From contig NZ_SBIW01000001.1 of assembly GCF_004054195.1 (NCBI RefSeq), forward strand, positions 310,001 through 374,000: a DNA stretch of 64,000 bases. The letters run 5' to 3'. The position numbers were made by a program, and so were the translations under genes. How positions within the stretch are numbered: position 1 is the first letter of the stretch; each line of letters begins with the position of its first letter. Of this stretch, positions 7,769 through 17,116 are shown piece after piece. Below the pieces are notes generated by a model. That model searched no databases, was not told where the DNA came from, and worked only from the letters and a program-made list of their open reading frames with translations. The stretch comes from Mucilaginibacter gilvus. Lineage in GTDB: Bacteria > Bacteroidota > Bacteroidia > Sphingobacteriales > Sphingobacteriaceae.

Positions 7769-8758
7769 ATGGCCTACCAACCCTCAACAGAACGTTACGA
7801 TAAAATGCAATACCGCCGCTGCGGTAAAAGCGGAATAAAATTACCGGCCATCTCACTTGGCCTTTGGCATAACTTCGGCCATGTGGATGTGATGGAGAAT
7901 TTCCGTAAGATACTGCACCTGGCATTTGACAGTGGCATCACTCATTTCGACCTGGCTAACAACTATGGCCCGCCTCCCGGCTCTGCCGAAACCAATTTTG
8001 GCAAAATCTTAAAAGAAGATTTTGCAGGCTACCGCGATGAGATGATCATCTCTACCAAGGCAGGCTACCACATGTGGAATGGCCCGTACGGCGAATGGGG
8101 CTCCAAAAAATATTTAGTGAGCAGCCTCGACCAAAGCCTGAAACGCATGGACCTGGATTATGTGGACATATTTTATCACCACCGCCCGGACCCGGATACC
8201 CCGCTGGAAGAAACCATGATGGCACTTGACCTCATCGTTCGACAGGGCAAAGCCCTATACGCCGGTATCTCCAACTACAATGCCGAAGAAGCCGACAAAG
8301 CGATAGCCCTATTAAAGCAATTAGGTACGCCATGCCTTATCCATCAGCCAAAATACTCCATGTTCGTTCGCGACGCGGAAGAGGGTTTGTTGGATGTGCT
8401 GGAAAAAGACGGCGTAGGCTGTATCCCTTTCTCGCCATTGGCGCAGGGCCTGCTAACCAATAAATACCTGCACGGTATTCCAGAGGATTCGCGTGCGGCA
8501 AAATCAACCGGCTTTTTACAAACCAGCCAGGTAACTGATGAAGTTATCGGTAAAATAAAGTCGCTGAACGAATTAGCTGTACAACGCGGCCAAACCCTCG
8601 CGCAAATGGCATTAGCCTGGTTGCTTAAAGACGCGCGCGTTACGTCGGTGCTAATCGGTGCCAGCAGAGTTGAGCAGTTAGCCGACTCGTTAAAAGCACT
8701 GGATAATATTGATTTTTCTGCGGGTGAACTGCAAAAGATAGAGGGAATATTGGGATAG
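7769..8758 (+). CDS. Aldo/keto reductase, YghZ (L-glyceraldehyde 3-phosphate reductase) type
   Basis: The 329-residue protein matches the E. coli YghZ/Gpr subgroup very closely by eye: ERYDKMQYRRCGKSG, LSLGLWHNFGHV and LANNYGPPPGSAE. The AKR catalytic tetrad is visible as Asp61, Tyr66, Lys97 and His138, in an NADPH-dependent (beta/alpha)8 barrel. The E. coli homologue reduces L-glyceraldehyde 3-phosphate and detoxifies methylglyoxal. It appears monocistronic, with a palindrome and a terminator downstream. Confidence 0.9.
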   Translation: MAYQPSTERYDKMQYRRCGKSGIKLPAISLGLWHNFGHVDVMENFRKILHLAFDSGITHFDLANNYGPPPGSAETNFGKILKEDFAGYRDEMIISTKAGYHMWNGPYGEWGSKKYLVSSLDQSLKRMDLDYVDIFYHHRPDPDTPLEETMMALDLIVRQGKALYAGISNYNAEEADKAIALLKQLGTPCLIHQPKYSMFVRDAEEGLLDVLEKDGVGCIPFSPLAQGLLTNKYLHGIPEDSRAAKSTGFLQTSQVTDEVIGKIKSLNELAVQRGQTLAQMALAWLLKDARVTSVLIGASRVEQLADSLKALDNIDFSAGELQKIEGILG

Positions 8759-8816
8759 TAGATCATTGAAAGTTCCGGTGAGCGCACCTGCACCAGGGAT
8801 ATAATATACTTCCCCG

Positions 8817-8838
8817 CTGGCGGTGTCCCCACCGCCAG
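8817..8838. repeat. GGCGGTGTCC-CACCGCC palindromic element
   Basis: CTGGCGGTG and CACCGCCAG form a 9-bp perfect stem with a TCCC loop. It is related to the palindromes at 24413-24432 and 24468-24487, so it is a dispersed element rather than a gene-specific terminator. Confidence 0.7.
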
Positions 8839-8843
8839 CTTAC

Positions 8844-8877
8844 AAAGGCATATTTAAGGCAACTTAAATATGCCTTT
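8844..8877 (+). terminator. Hairpin terminator after the aldo/keto reductase
   Basis: AAAGGCATATTTAAG at 8844-8858 pairs over 15 bp with CTTAAATATGCCTTT at 8863-8877 around a 4-base loop. It ends in a T-rich stretch. Confidence 0.75.
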
Positions 8878-8957
8878 TGCTTTAACAATAATTAACATTG
8901 GGCGTCTAAAATCTTTCGCATATAACATCCATCTTAGTAAAAACTTTATCCTACCTG

Positions 8958-11426
8958 ATGAAATCACCCCTATTCCTTGCATTTATATTGTTTTTCTCGC
9001 TTAAATTATCGGCGCAGGACGCCACCATCAGCGGAAAAATAACCGCCGAAGACGGCAAGCCCATCCCTTTTGCTACTGTTTATATAAAAAGCACCACCAA
9101 AGGCACATCTGCAAACAGCGAGGGCGAATACAGTATCAATTTAAAAAGCGGCACTTACGATATCCAATTTAAAGCCATCGGCTACCGACAGGAAAGCCGC
9201 AAGGTAGAACTAAAGGCCAGCCAAAGCATCAGTGTTGTTTTAAAGAACGAAGACTACCAGATAAAGGAGGTAACCGTACGCGTTGGTAGCGAAGACCCTG
9301 CATACGCTATCATTCGCAAGGCCATAAAAAAGCGTAAGGGCTACTTAAACGCCGTGAATGCCTATACCTGCGAGGTTTATATAAAAGGGCTGCAAAAACT
9401 TCTGGCAGCGCCAAAAAAGTTTTTGATGTTTGATGTGGAGAAGGCTACCCGCGAGGCCGGTTTGGATAGTAACCGCAGGGGTATTGTTTACCTGTCCGAG
9501 TCGCAATCCAAACTGAGCTTTATGCGGCCGGATAATATCCACGAGGAGATCATTTCTTCCAAAGTTTCGGGCAGCAACCGGGCGTTCAGCTTTAACCGGG
9601 CATCAGACCTGAGCGTAAACTTTTACGAGAACTCGCAGGTTTGGCAGGGATTGAGCAATCGCCCGTTGGTATCGCCCATTGCCGATAACGCGCTTTTTTA
9701 TTACCGGTATCAGTGGATGGGCATTTCGATAGAGAATGGCGAAACCATCAACAAAATAAAAGTTACCCCCCGCCGCGAGCACGACCCATGCTTCAGCGGC
9801 TACATTTACATATTGGACGATAGCTGGCGTATGCAAGGCCTTGCGCTATCGATCACCAAAAAATCGAACATTAATTTTGTGGATACCCTAACCGTAAACC
9901 AGGAGTTTGTGCCGGTTACGGGCAATGTGTGGATGCCGTCCTCCCTTAAATTTGAGTTTACCGGCGGCTTATTCGGCTTCCGTATCGGCGGGTATTATAT
10001 CTCGATATACAAAGATTATGACATTAACCCCGCTTTGGATAGGAAGCAGTTTGCCGAAGTGCTGCGTATCACCAAAGGCATAAACAAAAAAGATTCGGCC
10101 TTTTGGGAGCAACAGCGCCCCATCCCGCTAACACTGGAAGAAAAAACCGACTATACAAAAAAGGCTGTGCTGGCAGCCAAGCGCGAATCTAAACCCTACC
10201 TCGACTCGCTCGACAAAGAGAACAACAAAGTAAGCTTTACAAAACTGCTTTTAAGCGGCTACAACCACCGCAACCGGTACAATCATGAGTCATACAACTT
10301 CAGCTCCATCATCAATTCGGTTTACTACAACACCGTGCAGGGCCTCGCGCTGGATTATGGTGCTTCGTACACCAAGGGCTTAGATAGTGTAAACCGATTC
10401 CTTTCTACCAAATATTACTCGGTATACGGGCGGGCAGGTTACGGTTTTGCCAATCATATTTTCACGGGCAGCGCCGGCATTACGCTATCCAACGGCCCTA
10501 CCATCTTCAACGTAAGTGGTGGCTCGGGCATAGTGGATATGAACGACCGCCAGCCAATTACCCGCTTTATGACCACCGCTTACAGTTTGCTTAACCGCGA
10601 GAACTTTCAAAAGCTTTATCAAAAGCAATATGTATCGGCAAGCCTATCCACCCGCATCAGCGGCGGCTGGCGCGCAAGCGGCACTGTTGAATGGGCTGAC
10701 AGGCAATGGCTGCCTAACACGGCAAACTATAGCCTCTTTCACCCAAAGGGGAATGAATTCACATCCAACAACCCTTTAAACCCGGCTGTAGATGCGCCCC
10801 TGTTCCCGCAAAATCAATCTTTTAAACTGAGTTTGCGTACCTCGTACGATTTCAGCAACAAGTACGAGACCTATCCAAACGGCAGGCGCTACCTTCCCTC
10901 CAAATACCCTACCATCGGTATTAACATAACCAAAGGCATTAAAAATGTATTGGGTTCGGATGTGGATTACACCCTGCTTTCTGCGGATATATCGAAATCC
11001 GATATCCCGCTGGGTTTTTACGGCAAAACGAGTTTTTATGTAGGCGTGGGTAAATTCTTTAATGCCAGCAGCCTGTTTTATACCGATTACCAGCACTTCT
11101 CTGGCAACCAGGTATTATTATACAATTCAGGCATCAATCATTTTTTACTACTCGATTATTACCGCTATAGCACCGGCGACAAATACCTCGAAGGGCACCT
11201 GGAGCATAATTTCTCAGGCTTTATTACCAATAAGATCCCGCTGATCCGCAAGCTGAAACTACAGGAGATATTTGATGTAAATTACCTCTACACCCCTACT
11301 TTAAAGCATTATACCGAATTGGGCTTTGGCTTGCAAACCAACACGGGCATCCGGGTGATGTATGGCATGGCCTTTAACCAAGGCGGCAAGGTGGATAATG
11401 CGCTGCGGATAGGGGTCAGTTTTTAG
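8958..11426 (+). CDS. CarboxypepD_reg-like / DUF5686 outer-membrane protein
   Basis: The 822-residue protein has a signal peptide at about 1-19 (SLKLSAQ), then a carboxypeptidase-regulatory-like beta-sandwich at about 22-100 (ISGKITAEDGKPIPFATVYI...GTYDIQFKAIGY). The long C-terminal region of DUF5686 type has strand-rich, barrel-like sequence ending in Phe (ALRIGVSF). The family is common in Bacteroidota outer membranes and its function is not established. The TAG stop overlaps the first unit of the 7-base tandem array. It is probably monocistronic. Confidence 0.85.
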   Translation: MKSPLFLAFILFFSLKLSAQDATISGKITAEDGKPIPFATVYIKSTTKGTSANSEGEYSINLKSGTYDIQFKAIGYRQESRKVELKASQSISVVLKNEDYQIKEVTVRVGSEDPAYAIIRKAIKKRKGYLNAVNAYTCEVYIKGLQKLLAAPKKFLMFDVEKATREAGLDSNRRGIVYLSESQSKLSFMRPDNIHEEIISSKVSGSNRAFSFNRASDLSVNFYENSQVWQGLSNRPLVSPIADNALFYYRYQWMGISIENGETINKIKVTPRREHDPCFSGYIYILDDSWRMQGLALSITKKSNINFVDTLTVNQEFVPVTGNVWMPSSLKFEFTGGLFGFRIGGYYISIYKDYDINPALDRKQFAEVLRITKGINKKDSAFWEQQRPIPLTLEEKTDYTKKAVLAAKRESKPYLDSLDKENNKVSFTKLLLSGYNHRNRYNHESYNFSSIINSVYYNTVQGLALDYGASYTKGLDSVNRFLSTKYYSVYGRAGYGFANHIFTGSAGITLSNGPTIFNVSGGSGIVDMNDRQPITRFMTTAYSLLNRENFQKLYQKQYVSASLSTRISGGWRASGTVEWADRQWLPNTANYSLFHPKGNEFTSNNPLNPAVDAPLFPQNQSFKLSLRTSYDFSNKYETYPNGRRYLPSKYPTIGINITKGIKNVLGSDVDYTLLSADISKSDIPLGFYGKTSFYVGVGKFFNASSLFYTDYQHFSGNQVLLYNSGINHFLLLDYYRYSTGDKYLEGHLEHNFSGFITNKIPLIRKLKLQEIFDVNYLYTPTLKHYTELGFGLQTNTGIRVMYGMAFNQGGKVDNALRIGVSF

Positions 11427-11499
11427 TGGTGAGTGGTGAGTGGTGAGTGGTGAGTGGTGAGTGGTGAGTGGTGAGTGGTGAGTGGTGAGTGGTGAGTGG
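11425..11499. repeat. Tandem array of AGTGGTG (about 10.7 units)
   Basis: The 7-base unit AGTGGTG is repeated without visible interruption from the second base of the DUF5686 stop codon. Being 7 bases, unit changes would shift any frame crossing it, but the stop codon lies at its edge so the protein is unaffected. Confidence 0.9.
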
Positions 11500-11577
11500 A
11501 ACGCATCTCGCTTCAAATGTGTTTGCATTATTGGAAAATAAACCCTTAAATTTATTTCAACAAAATCAACCTCTGTT

Positions 11578-11979
11578 ATGATCTTTAAAAACGCCATTAG
11601 CTGGTTCGAGATACCCGCAGCAGATATCAGCCGTGCTCAAAAATTTTACGAAACCATTTTTGATATCGAGATGATCCCGATGGAGATGCCCGGCTTCGAG
11701 ATGCGGATGTTCCCCATCGAGAACCCGATGGAAAATGTAGGTGGTGCCATTTGTAAAAGCGGCGATTTTTATAAACCATCTCCAGATAGCGGGCCAGTAG
11801 TTTACCTGAACGCCAACCCGGATGTACAGATCACCTTAGACAAGGTAGAAGCAGCCGGCGGTAAAATTGTAGTACCCAAAACAGAAATATCTCCCGAATA
11901 TGGTTTCATGGCTGTATTTATAGATAGCGAAGGAAACCGGGTAGCCTTACATTCGGTACCGGCAGGGGTAGCTGAGTAA
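11578..11979 (+). CDS. VOC-family (glyoxalase/bleomycin-resistance-like) protein
   Basis: The 133-residue protein has one vicinal-oxygen-chelate module: ISWFEIPAADISRAQKFYETIF at the start and a C-terminal GFMAVFIDSEGNRVALHS strand pair. Families with this N-terminal WFEIP segment are usually annotated as VOC proteins of unknown substrate. The Glu/His metal ligands typical of glyoxalase I are only partly present, so enzymatic activity is uncertain. It stands alone, followed by a tandem repeat. Confidence 0.85.
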   Translation: MIFKNAISWFEIPAADISRAQKFYETIFDIEMIPMEMPGFEMRMFPIENPMENVGGAICKSGDFYKPSPDSGPVVYLNANPDVQITLDKVEAAGGKIVVPKTEISPEYGFMAVFIDSEGNRVALHSVPAGVAE

Positions 11980-11992
11980 GCAGTGCGATAGG

Positions 11993-12176
11993 TCTTCGAC
12001 AAGCTCAGACTGAGATGCTGGATGTGTCATGGTGAGCCAGGCGAACCATTAACGAACTGTGCCGTGCGTACGAGTATTCGACAAGCTCAGACCGACATGC
12101 TGGACGTGTCATGGTGAGCCTGGCGAACCATTAACGAACTGTGCCGTGCGTACGAGTCTTCGACAGACTTAGACTG
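11993..12176. repeat. 82-base tandem duplication of the TTCGACAAGCTCAG element
   Basis: Two 82-base units (11993-12074 and 12075-12156), nearly identical, are followed by a partial third beginning TCTTCGACAGAC. Each carries TTCGACAAGCTCAGAC, GTCATGGTGAG and CGAACCATTAACGAACTGTG. The partial third unit contains the stop codon (TTA on this strand, 12169-12171) of the acetyltransferase next to it. Confidence 0.9.
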
Positions 12177-12702
12177 ACGAGAATTCTTTCCTCATCCTTA
12201 CAATCCCCAGCACTTCGCCATCTGGCAATTGAGCATCAATCCGTTCAACAGCCATATAGCCCATTACCTCATAAAGTGGCACGCCAGGTAAAGTTGCGCC
12301 CAGTTCCATTACCGTAAACCCGTTTGAGCGGGCGGCATCTTCGCAGGCGGTTATCAGTTGCCTGCCTATCCCTTGCCGGGCAAAATTGGGATGTACAAAA
12401 AAAGCGCGGATGCGTGCGGCATCTGTTGACGGGTCGAGCAGCGGGTCTTCAACTTCCTTATGCTGGTCGCCGCCGAAGAGGGTGTTGCGTTTGCTCCATC
12501 CGCCGCAGGCAGCAATAACGCCATCTCTTTCAACCACGTAATAGGTACCATCAATCACCAATTGGCTATCCACCCCGAAAATATATTTGATCGCGCTCTC
12601 TATCTGTGCTTCGGTATAATAACCCCTGCTTAATCCGCGTACAGATTCTGCTATGAGTTGTTGCAAAGTTGGAACGTCGTTGAATGTGGCTAATCGTATC
12701 AT
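12169..12702 (-). CDS. GNAT N-acetyltransferase
   Basis: The 177-residue protein starts MIRLATFNDVPTLQQL and contains the acetyl-CoA-binding signature FARQGIGRQLITACE (R/Q-x-x-G-x-G). EVMGYMAVER near the C-terminus is also typical. I chose the ATG at 12702, because the upstream extension reads through a dispersed GGGGGA palindrome. The final codons and stop fall inside the neighbouring 82-base repeat. The substrate is unknown. Confidence 0.88.
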   Translation of the reverse strand: MIRLATFNDVPTLQQLIAESVRGLSRGYYTEAQIESAIKYIFGVDSQLVIDGTYYVVERDGVIAACGGWSKRNTLFGGDQHKEVEDPLLDPSTDAARIRAFFVHPNFARQGIGRQLITACEDAARSNGFTVMELGATLPGVPLYEVMGYMAVERIDAQLPDGEVLGIVRMRKEFSSV

Positions 12703-12732
12703 GCCTCCCAATCCCCTAAAGGGGGAGCTTTT
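12703..12732. repeat. CCCCTAAAGGGGGAGC dispersed palindrome, copy a
   Basis: Degenerate copy (GCCTCCCAATCCCC-TAAAG-GGGGAGCTTTT) of the element found at 16728, 59470, 59524, 61264 and 63871. It directly abuts the acetyltransferase start codon. Confidence 0.75.
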
Positions 12733-12816
12733 GATTTGCAAGGTAAGCATAACTATAAAAAATCTGAAATTGAAAATTCGACATTCGAAATCTTCTCAAA
12801 TTTCCCCTTAAAAACC

Positions 12817-12824
12817 TATCTTTG
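12817..12824 (+). promoter_or_regulatory. Bacteroidota-type -7 element before guaA
   Basis: TATCTTTG matches the TAnnTTTG -7 consensus exactly. Only three bases separate it from the guaA ATG at 12828, so transcription would begin at or inside the start codon. No good -33 TTTG is seen at the usual 19-base spacing. Confidence 0.5.
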
Positions 12825-12827
12825 CCC

Positions 12828-14357
12828 ATGCAAGAAAAAATCCTCATTCTTGACTTCGGTTCGCAGTTTACCCAGCTTATCGCGCGCCGTGTCAGGGAAC
12901 TCAACATCTACTGCGAGATCCACCCCTTTAACAAAGTTCCTGAAGTTGACCAAAGTGTAAAAGGTATCATTCTTTCGGGCAGTCCATATTCTGTTCGCCA
13001 GGACGATGCACCACATTTCGAATTTGTAAAACATCATAAAACGCTCCCTATTTTAGGCGTTTGCTATGGCGCGCAATACATCGCGCATTTCCATGGCGGC
13101 GAGGTTTTAGCTTCCAGCACAAGGGAATATGGCCGTGCCAATTTGGATTATATTAAAGAAGGCAACCCGCTGTTTAAGGATGTACCAAAGGAATCGCAGG
13201 TGTGGATGTCCCATGCGGATACTATTGCTACGATCTCCGATGATTTTGACATCATTGCCAGCACCGATAGCGTAAAAGTTGCGGCATACCAGGTAACCGG
13301 TACGCAAACTTACGGCATCCAGTTCCACCCCGAGGTAACGCACAGTATCGACGGAAAACAATTGCTGCAGAACTTCCTGGTAGACATTTGCGGATGCAGC
13401 CAGGATTGGACGCCCGATTCGTTCATCGAAACTACCATTGCCGAGTTGAAAGCTAAGTTAGGTGATGATAAAGTTGTATTAGGCTTATCAGGCGGTGTGG
13501 ATTCATCTGTTGCGGCGGTATTGCTGCACCAGGCCATCGGCGCTAACCTGCACTGTATATTTGTAGATAACGGCCTGCTGCGGAAGGACGAATACCAATC
13601 TGTTTTGGATTCGTACCAGCACATGGGGCTCAACATAAAAGGCATTGATGCCAAGCAGCGTTTTTACGACGCGCTGGCCGGCTTAACCGATCCGGAGAAG
13701 AAACGCAAAGCCATTGGCCGCGTATTCATCGAGGTGTTTGATGATGCCGCGCACGAGGTACAGGGCGTAAGCTGGCTGGGTCAGGGTACTATTTACCCGG
13801 ATGTTATTGAGTCGGTTTCGGTGAAGGGGCCATCGGCCACCATCAAATCACACCACAACGTTGGGGGCTTGCCTGATTTTATGAAATTGAAGGTGGTTGA
13901 GCCTTTAAACACCTTGTTTAAAGATGAAGTACGCCGTGTGGGTAAAGCCTTAGGCATCGACCCGAATATATTAGGCCGCCACCCTTTCCCGGGCCCGGGC
14001 TTGGCTATCAGGATCTTAGGCGACATCACACCAGAGAAAGTTGATATTTTACAACAGGCAGATGCGATTTATATCAACAATTTGCGCTCTGCGGGTGTTT
14101 ACGATAGTGTTTGGCAGGCTGGTGCCATATATTTACCGGTACAATCGGTAGGTGTTATGGGCGATGAGCGCACTTACGAGAACGTAATTTGCCTCCGCGC
14201 TGTAGAATCGGTAGATGGTATGACGGCAGATTGGTGCCACTTACCGTATAACCTGCTGGCCAAGATCTCTAACGAGATCATCAACAACGTAAAAGGAATT
14301 AACCGGGTAGTATATGACATTAGTTCGAAACCACCGGCCACCATTGAGTGGGAATAA
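12828..14357 (+). CDS. guaA: GMP synthase (glutamine-hydrolysing)
   Basis: The 509-residue enzyme converts XMP, ATP and glutamine to GMP in purine synthesis. The class I glutamine amidotransferase domain (about 1-190) has the nucleophile in GVCYGAQY and the His-Glu pair in HPEVTHS. The ATP pyrophosphatase P-loop LSGGVDSS and the C-terminal dimerisation domain ending KPPATIEWE follow. The ATG at 12828 gives the usual [13 protein letters not shown] start. A TTG two codons earlier is also open. Its 3' end overlaps the next gene. Confidence 0.97.
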   Translation: MQEKILILDFGSQFTQLIARRVRELNIYCEIHPFNKVPEVDQSVKGIILSGSPYSVRQDDAPHFEFVKHHKTLPILGVCYGAQYIAHFHGGEVLASSTREYGRANLDYIKEGNPLFKDVPKESQVWMSHADTIATISDDFDIIASTDSVKVAAYQVTGTQTYGIQFHPEVTHSIDGKQLLQNFLVDICGCSQDWTPDSFIETTIAELKAKLGDDKVVLGLSGGVDSSVAAVLLHQAIGANLHCIFVDNGLLRKDEYQSVLDSYQHMGLNIKGIDAKQRFYDALAGLTDPEKKRKAIGRVFIEVFDDAAHEVQGVSWLGQGTIYPDVIESVSVKGPSATIKSHHNVGGLPDFMKLKVVEPLNTLFKDEVRRVGKALGIDPNILGRHPFPGPGLAIRILGDITPEKVDILQQADAIYINNLRSAGVYDSVWQAGAIYLPVQSVGVMGDERTYENVICLRAVESVDGMTADWCHLPYNLLAKISNEIINNVKGINRVVYDISSKPPATIEWE

Positions 14358-15564
14358 GTGGTTTATTTTATTAGTAGCACTTTTGGTGGGCGCCTGCTCG
14401 CCAAAAGTGCGTACCGTACCCGTTGCTACCAAACCCGCAGCCGAAAAACCGGTTGCAAAGCCCGAAAAAGCACCCGAAAAACCTAAACCCGCAGAGGCTA
14501 AATCTTCGGTAGTATCGCTTATTTTACCTTTGAGCTTGGATAAGCTTGCGCCCGGGCAAAGCTACAGTTCTGCCGATCTGAAAAAGGCGAACATGTCGGT
14601 AGAATATTACCAGGGCTTTAAGTTGGCGCTGGATTCTGTAGCTACGGACGGACCCAACTTTAAACTACAGGTTTACGATAGTAAGGATGATGCCGCTATA
14701 CACAGCCTCGGGTTGAACCCACAGGTAAAAAATGGCGACCTGATTGTCGGGCCGATATTCCCGGAGGATATCAGGCTGTTCGCGGGTATGTTCAATTACT
14801 CGCGTAAGCCCATTGTATCACCATTATCACCGGCTTCTCCAACCCTGTTCAACAACCAAAATTTGGTTACCATGACACCGCCGCTGGAGTACCATGCTAA
14901 AGGCGCCGCAACTTACATAGCCACAAAACTGAAACCGAAGAAGGTTTACATCCTGAACTCTGGCTTTAGCGACGAGAAGCTTTACACCGTTCCTTTCAAA
15001 CGCACTATAGATAGCCTGAGCAAACGCAAGATCCAGGTAGTGAACTTTACCGTTGTGCGTGGCGATCTAACTCCATTGGTAGCTCAATTAAACAATAAAG
15101 AGCAAAGTGTTTTTTTAGTACCTTCAACCAAACAGGCGTTTTTAATGGTGACCTTAAAATCATTAGATACTTTATCAAGGAGATTCCCGGTTACCGTGTT
15201 TGGGCATCCCAACTGGGAAAAGTTCGCATTTTTAAAAGCTAACTTGCTTCAGCGCCTCAAAACGCATATCACCAGTACTGATAAGGTAGATTACAAATCG
15301 CCCGAGGCCAATGCCTTTATTCGCCTGTACCGCAGAGTATACCGTACCGACCCTACCGATTTCGCCATAAAAGGCTTTGATGAGGGACTTTACTTTGGGC
15401 AGCTTTTGGCTCGCGATGATGATAGCTACCGCCGCGTAGAGCAGAACGATTTTACAGGGCTACACAACAGCTTCCATTTTGAAAAGAAGCCGGGGCAAGG
15501 CTGGATAAATACCCACGTGGATATCCTCCGTTACGAAAACTTTGAACTTAAACCCGTGCAATGA
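14314..15564 (+). CDS. Lipoprotein with periplasmic-binding-protein (LivK/LpoA-like) fold
   Basis: The 416-residue protein has a lipoprotein signal with lipobox LVGAC, a Lys/Pro/Ala-rich linker and a type-1 periplasmic-binding fold ([41 protein letters not shown]). This arrangement resembles ABC-transporter amino-acid-binding proteins and LpoA-type activators of penicillin-binding proteins. No permease or ATPase is adjacent, so an envelope-assembly role is as likely as transport. The ATG at 14314 overlaps guaA by 44 bases. An in-frame TTG at 14344 would give a compact signal peptide ([17 protein letters not shown]) and is a credible alternative start. The stop overlaps the next ATG by 4 bases. 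Confidence 0.75.
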   Translation: MTLVRNHRPPLSGNKWFILLVALLVGACSPKVRTVPVATKPAAEKPVAKPEKAPEKPKPAEAKSSVVSLILPLSLDKLAPGQSYSSADLKKANMSVEYYQGFKLALDSVATDGPNFKLQVYDSKDDAAIHSLGLNPQVKNGDLIVGPIFPEDIRLFAGMFNYSRKPIVSPLSPASPTLFNNQNLVTMTPPLEYHAKGAATYIATKLKPKKVYILNSGFSDEKLYTVPFKRTIDSLSKRKIQVVNFTVVRGDLTPLVAQLNNKEQSVFLVPSTKQAFLMVTLKSLDTLSRRFPVTVFGHPNWEKFAFLKANLLQRLKTHITSTDKVDYKSPEANAFIRLYRRVYRTDPTDFAIKGFDEGLYFGQLLARDDDSYRRVEQNDFTGLHNSFHFEKKPGQGWINTHVDILRYENFELKPVQ

Positions 15565-16772
15565 AAGCCATAAACCAGCTTAAAACATTTCAGCGCATTT
15601 TGGGTGATTACCCGGCAGACACGCCTTTAGGCAAATTTCTCCCCGGCTTTTACAGGCAAAACAAACAAATGGGCAGCACCGACCGTAAGGTTGCGAGCCG
15701 TTTAATATACAACTACTTCCGTTTAGGCAAGGCTCTTTACAATACCACTACCGAAGACCGGCTGATGGTTGCCGAATTTTTGTGCAACACACAAACCAAC
15801 TCCTTTCTGCAACATTTTAAACCCGAATGGGCTGCCTGCATAGGCTTTGGCATTGATGAAAAGATAAACCTCGTAAAAACCTCCCACCCCGATTTCAAAC
15901 TGGAAGACGTATTTCCCTGGACTTCGCAGCTATCCGCAGGAATCGAAAAAGACGCTTACTTAAAATCGTTTTTTGTGCAGCCCGATCTGTACATCCGAAT
16001 GGCTAAAGGTTTTGAGGCACAAGTAAAGGCCGAATTAACTAAGGCATCAGTTATATTTAAGGATGAAGGGAACGGCTGCTTATCGTTACCCAACGGCACC
16101 CGTTTAGAAACCATTTTTGCCAAACAGCATTGGTACGAGGTGCAGGATTATTCGTCGCAACAGACCGCAAATTACTTTAAACCGCAAAAATGGGATAGCT
16201 GGTGGGATGCCTGCGCGGCGTCGGGTGGTAAATCACTCCTGTTGCATAGCCTGCAACCTGATATCAAGCTCGTTGTATCAGACATCCGCGAATCTATCCT
16301 GTCCAATTTAGATGAGCGTTTTAAGCAGGCGGGTTTGCGCAAGTACCAAAAGAAACTGATGGACCTTACCGAGAACAACGAGCAGCTCCTCTATCAGTAT
16401 GCTTTCGATGGTATTATACTTGATGCGCCATGCAGCGGCTCGGGCACCTGGGGGCGCACCCCGGAGATGATCAGCCAGTTTGATATTCACAAAGCCGATT
16501 TCTTTAAGCGCCTGCAGCAAAGCATTATCACCAATGTAGTGAAACACCTTAAGCCCGGTAAACCTATTATCTACATTACCTGCTCGGCCTTTAAAGCCGA
16601 GAACGAGGACGCCGTAGATTTTATGGTGAAGCATTTAGGCCTCAAATTGGAAGAAATGCAGGTACTAAAAGGCTATGAACGCAAAGCAGATACCATGTTT
16701 GTAGCGAGGCTGACAGGCAAAGCAACGACCCCCCAACCCCCTGAAGGGGGAGCTTTTGAAGAGCTGAGTTAA
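15561..16772 (+). CDS. RsmB/NOP2/Sun-family RNA cytosine-C5 methyltransferase
   Basis: The 403-residue protein has a NusB-like helical N-terminal part and a Rossmann SAM-binding domain (WWDACAASGGKSLLL, VVSDIRESIL). Both family cysteines are seen: LDAPCSGSGTWGR (motif IV) and ITCSAFKAENED (motif VI). Such enzymes methylate C5 of cytosine in 16S rRNA or tRNA. It is coupled by ATGA to the lipoprotein gene. The last 16 residues (KATTPQPPEGGAFEELS) are encoded by a dispersed GC-rich palindrome and are not part of the fold. The exact RNA target is not readable. Confidence 0.85.
   Translation: MKAINQLKTFQRILGDYPADTPLGKFLPGFYRQNKQMGSTDRKVASRLIYNYFRLGKALYNTTTEDRLMVAEFLCNTQTNSFLQHFKPEWAACIGFGIDEKINLVKTSHPDFKLEDVFPWTSQLSAGIEKDAYLKSFFVQPDLYIRMAKGFEAQVKAELTKASVIFKDEGNGCLSLPNGTRLETIFAKQHWYEVQDYSSQQTANYFKPQKWDSWWDACAASGGKSLLLHSLQPDIKLVVSDIRESILSNLDERFKQAGLRKYQKKLMDLTENNEQLLYQYAFDGIILDAPCSGSGTWGRTPEMISQFDIHKADFFKRLQQSIITNVVKHLKPGKPIIYITCSAFKAENEDAVDFMVKHLGLKLEEMQVLKGYERKADTMFVARLTGKATTPQPPEGGAFEELS
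16728..16757. repeat. CCCCCTGAAGGGGGAGC dispersed palindrome, copy b
   Basis: The element is the reverse complement of the copies at 59524 and 63871. Here it lies inside the methyltransferase frame and is translated as TPQPPEGGAF before the stop at 16770-16772. Confidence 0.8.
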
Positions 16773-17116
16773 CCACCACAATACGTACAGTTCAGACGAA
16801 CCCAGCGACACCAAAAAACCGGCATCAGTAACGTTCGGTTAGCAAAGGCTCTGATCAATCACTAACTTTCATAGAACGGGACGTGGCCGGCGCTTTTCTT
16901 TGGTTCGTTTCTTTTGGTGTCAAAAGAAATGAACATCCACAGGCTTAGCATAATTTACTACCCAGCTCCTAACAGCGCACTAATCGATTAACAATTTACG
17001 TAGAGCTTGATTCGTCCCCCCCATCACGCCTAAGTTTTAAGGGGGTGTTAAAATATGTTAATCTTTTCATTATTTGCCCTTTACCTCCCTACATTAGGGT
17101 ATTAAACTTTCAACCT
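16773..17116. other. 344-base non-coding gap with a 14-bp inverted repeat
   Basis: No gene is seen. GTTCGTTTCTTTTG at 16903-16916 pairs at 13 of 14 bases with CAAAAGAAATGAAC at 16921-16934 around GTGT. No T-run follows, so it is a repeat-type hairpin rather than a terminator. A diverged C-rich/G-rich palindrome lies at about 17016-17048. Confidence 0.6.
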
